Shown here: positions 63,532-64,000 of the stretch, piece after piece
Layout of the letters: each line of letters begins with the position of its first letter
Position numbering within the stretch: position 1 is the first letter of the stretch
DNA from: Methylocaldum sp002005105
Lineage (GTDB): Bacteria; Pseudomonadota; Gammaproteobacteria; Methylococcales; Methylococcaceae
NCBI RefSeq assembly: GCF_051027545.1
Contig: NZ_CP194902.1
Coordinates: 2,728,001 to 2,792,000 of the forward strand
Direction of reading: 5' to 3'
Length of the DNA stretch: 64,000 nt
The notes under the pieces: model-generated
What the model saw: only the letters and a program-made list of their open reading frames with translations
The model's database searches: none
Told to the model about the DNA's origin: nothing
Program-made: the position numbers and the translations under genes

Positions 63532-64000
63532 ATGATCCGACGCCGTTCCGCTGCCGCCCATTCAACCCTCCCCGCCGATTCGGCCTCCGATATTCGCGAT
63601 TGCAGCGCCGCCTGGTGTCTGCGCCTCCTGATCGATTTCGAACTGGATCGGTGTTTCACCCGGGCTTCGTTCTTTGGGGATGAGAAGACCATCCTCGAGG
63701 CGCTTGGGCTTGGTAGCTTGGTCGGCAAACTCGACGAACTGCCGGCGGCGGCTCTCCGCAAGCATCTTGTACAGCGTTATCGAAAACTGGCGCCGCGGCT
63801 TGAGGCTTGGCCGCCGGTGATTTCCCGCAACCTCGCGCTGCTGCACGATACGCTGCCACTGAATCCGGCCGAGGAACGGATTCTCGTCTTCACCGTACTG
63901 ATGCACTATGCTAAGTCGCTGTATAAGACGACCGAATTGTTCGGGGATGAGCTCACGACGCGGGACGCGCTCGAGATTTTGGCCCGGATCCTCCAGTTGT
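63532..64000 (+). CDS. N-terminal part of a probable AAA-family ATPase, cut by the window edge
   Basis: Open from the ATG at 63532 to the edge with no stop (156 codons). A GAGGTGA ribosome binding site precedes the start. The visible part is helical: opening MIRRRSAAAHSTLPADSASD, later DTLPLNPAEERILVFTVLMH. That pattern is like the N-terminal domain of ~700-aa AAA ATPases found in Proteobacteria next to small ORFs, but the ATPase core lies outside the window. Not recorded as a complete frame because it runs off the end. Confidence 0.65.
   Translation, partial: MIRRRSAAAHSTLPADSASDIRDCSAAWCLRLLIDFELDRCFTRASFFGDEKTILEALGLGSLVGKLDELPAAALRKHLVQRYRKLAPRLEAWPPVISRNLALLHDTLPLNPAEERILVFTVLMHYAKSLYKTTELFGDELTTRDALEILARILQL

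Overview
The window looks like a stretch of a GC-rich gammaproteobacterial chromosome or large plasmid. The evidence is a PEP-CTERM protein, an umuDC operon, a periplasmic-sensor GGDEF protein and IS66/IS21/IS3/IS1595 elements. A methanotroph-like or purple-sulfur-like host is possible, but nothing here fixes the taxonomy. I saw no rRNA, tRNA or CRISPR array.

Layout. 1-6.2 kb: ordinary genes (frameshifted PEP-CTERM protein, SRAP/YedK protein, M48 peptidase, diguanylate cyclase, small XRE regulator). 6.2-9.4 kb (minus): an overlapping operon umuD - small ORF - AbiEii-like nucleotidyltransferase - umuC. The nucleotidyltransferase is broken by a 297-bp structured element, of which an identical second copy lies at 62.7 kb. 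umuC is broken by two short tandem duplications. 9.7-10.8 kb: tyrosine recombinase, followed by a 16-copy AGGTG microsatellite. 11.5-19.4 kb: an IS66 element, then an IS21 element with a second IS66 inserted in it (exact target duplications for the latter two).

20.0-36.7 kb (minus): twelve tightly coupled genes. In transcription order they are a small HTH protein, a 132-aa protein, HsdM, HsdS, an HEXXH protein, an unknown, a 1428-aa P-loop ATPase, an unknown, a NurA-like protein, a HerA-like ATPase, an unknown and a Ser/Thr kinase. Most junctions are 4-bp ATGA, GTGA or TTGA overlaps. There is no HsdR and no PglZ. From memory this combination (methyltransferase, ATPase, nuclease, kinase) resembles the methylation-associated defence system MADS, but with more genes. 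Divergent from it, 36.9-51.0 kb (plus) encodes a RecD-like helicase with a C-terminal nuclease-like domain, a 2503-aa sacsin-like protein with two GHKL ATPase domains, and an SNF2-type helicase.

51.5-56.0 kb: a CBASS operon (patatin CapV, CD-NTase, E2-like protein with SEC-C zinc motif), with a divergent CapH/CapP-type HTH plus ImmA/IrrE-like pair and a likely palindromic operator between them.

56.2-62.4 kb: two host genes broken by mobile DNA. One is split by an IS3 element that itself carries a group II intron; the other is split by IS1595 and has a homopolymer frameshift. 62.7-64 kb: second copy of the 297-bp element, a small gene, and the start of a probable AAA-type ATPase gene running off the edge.

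Overall this is a defence island (MADS-like operon, helicase/sacsin triad, CBASS) bordered by nested insertion elements and decayed genes.
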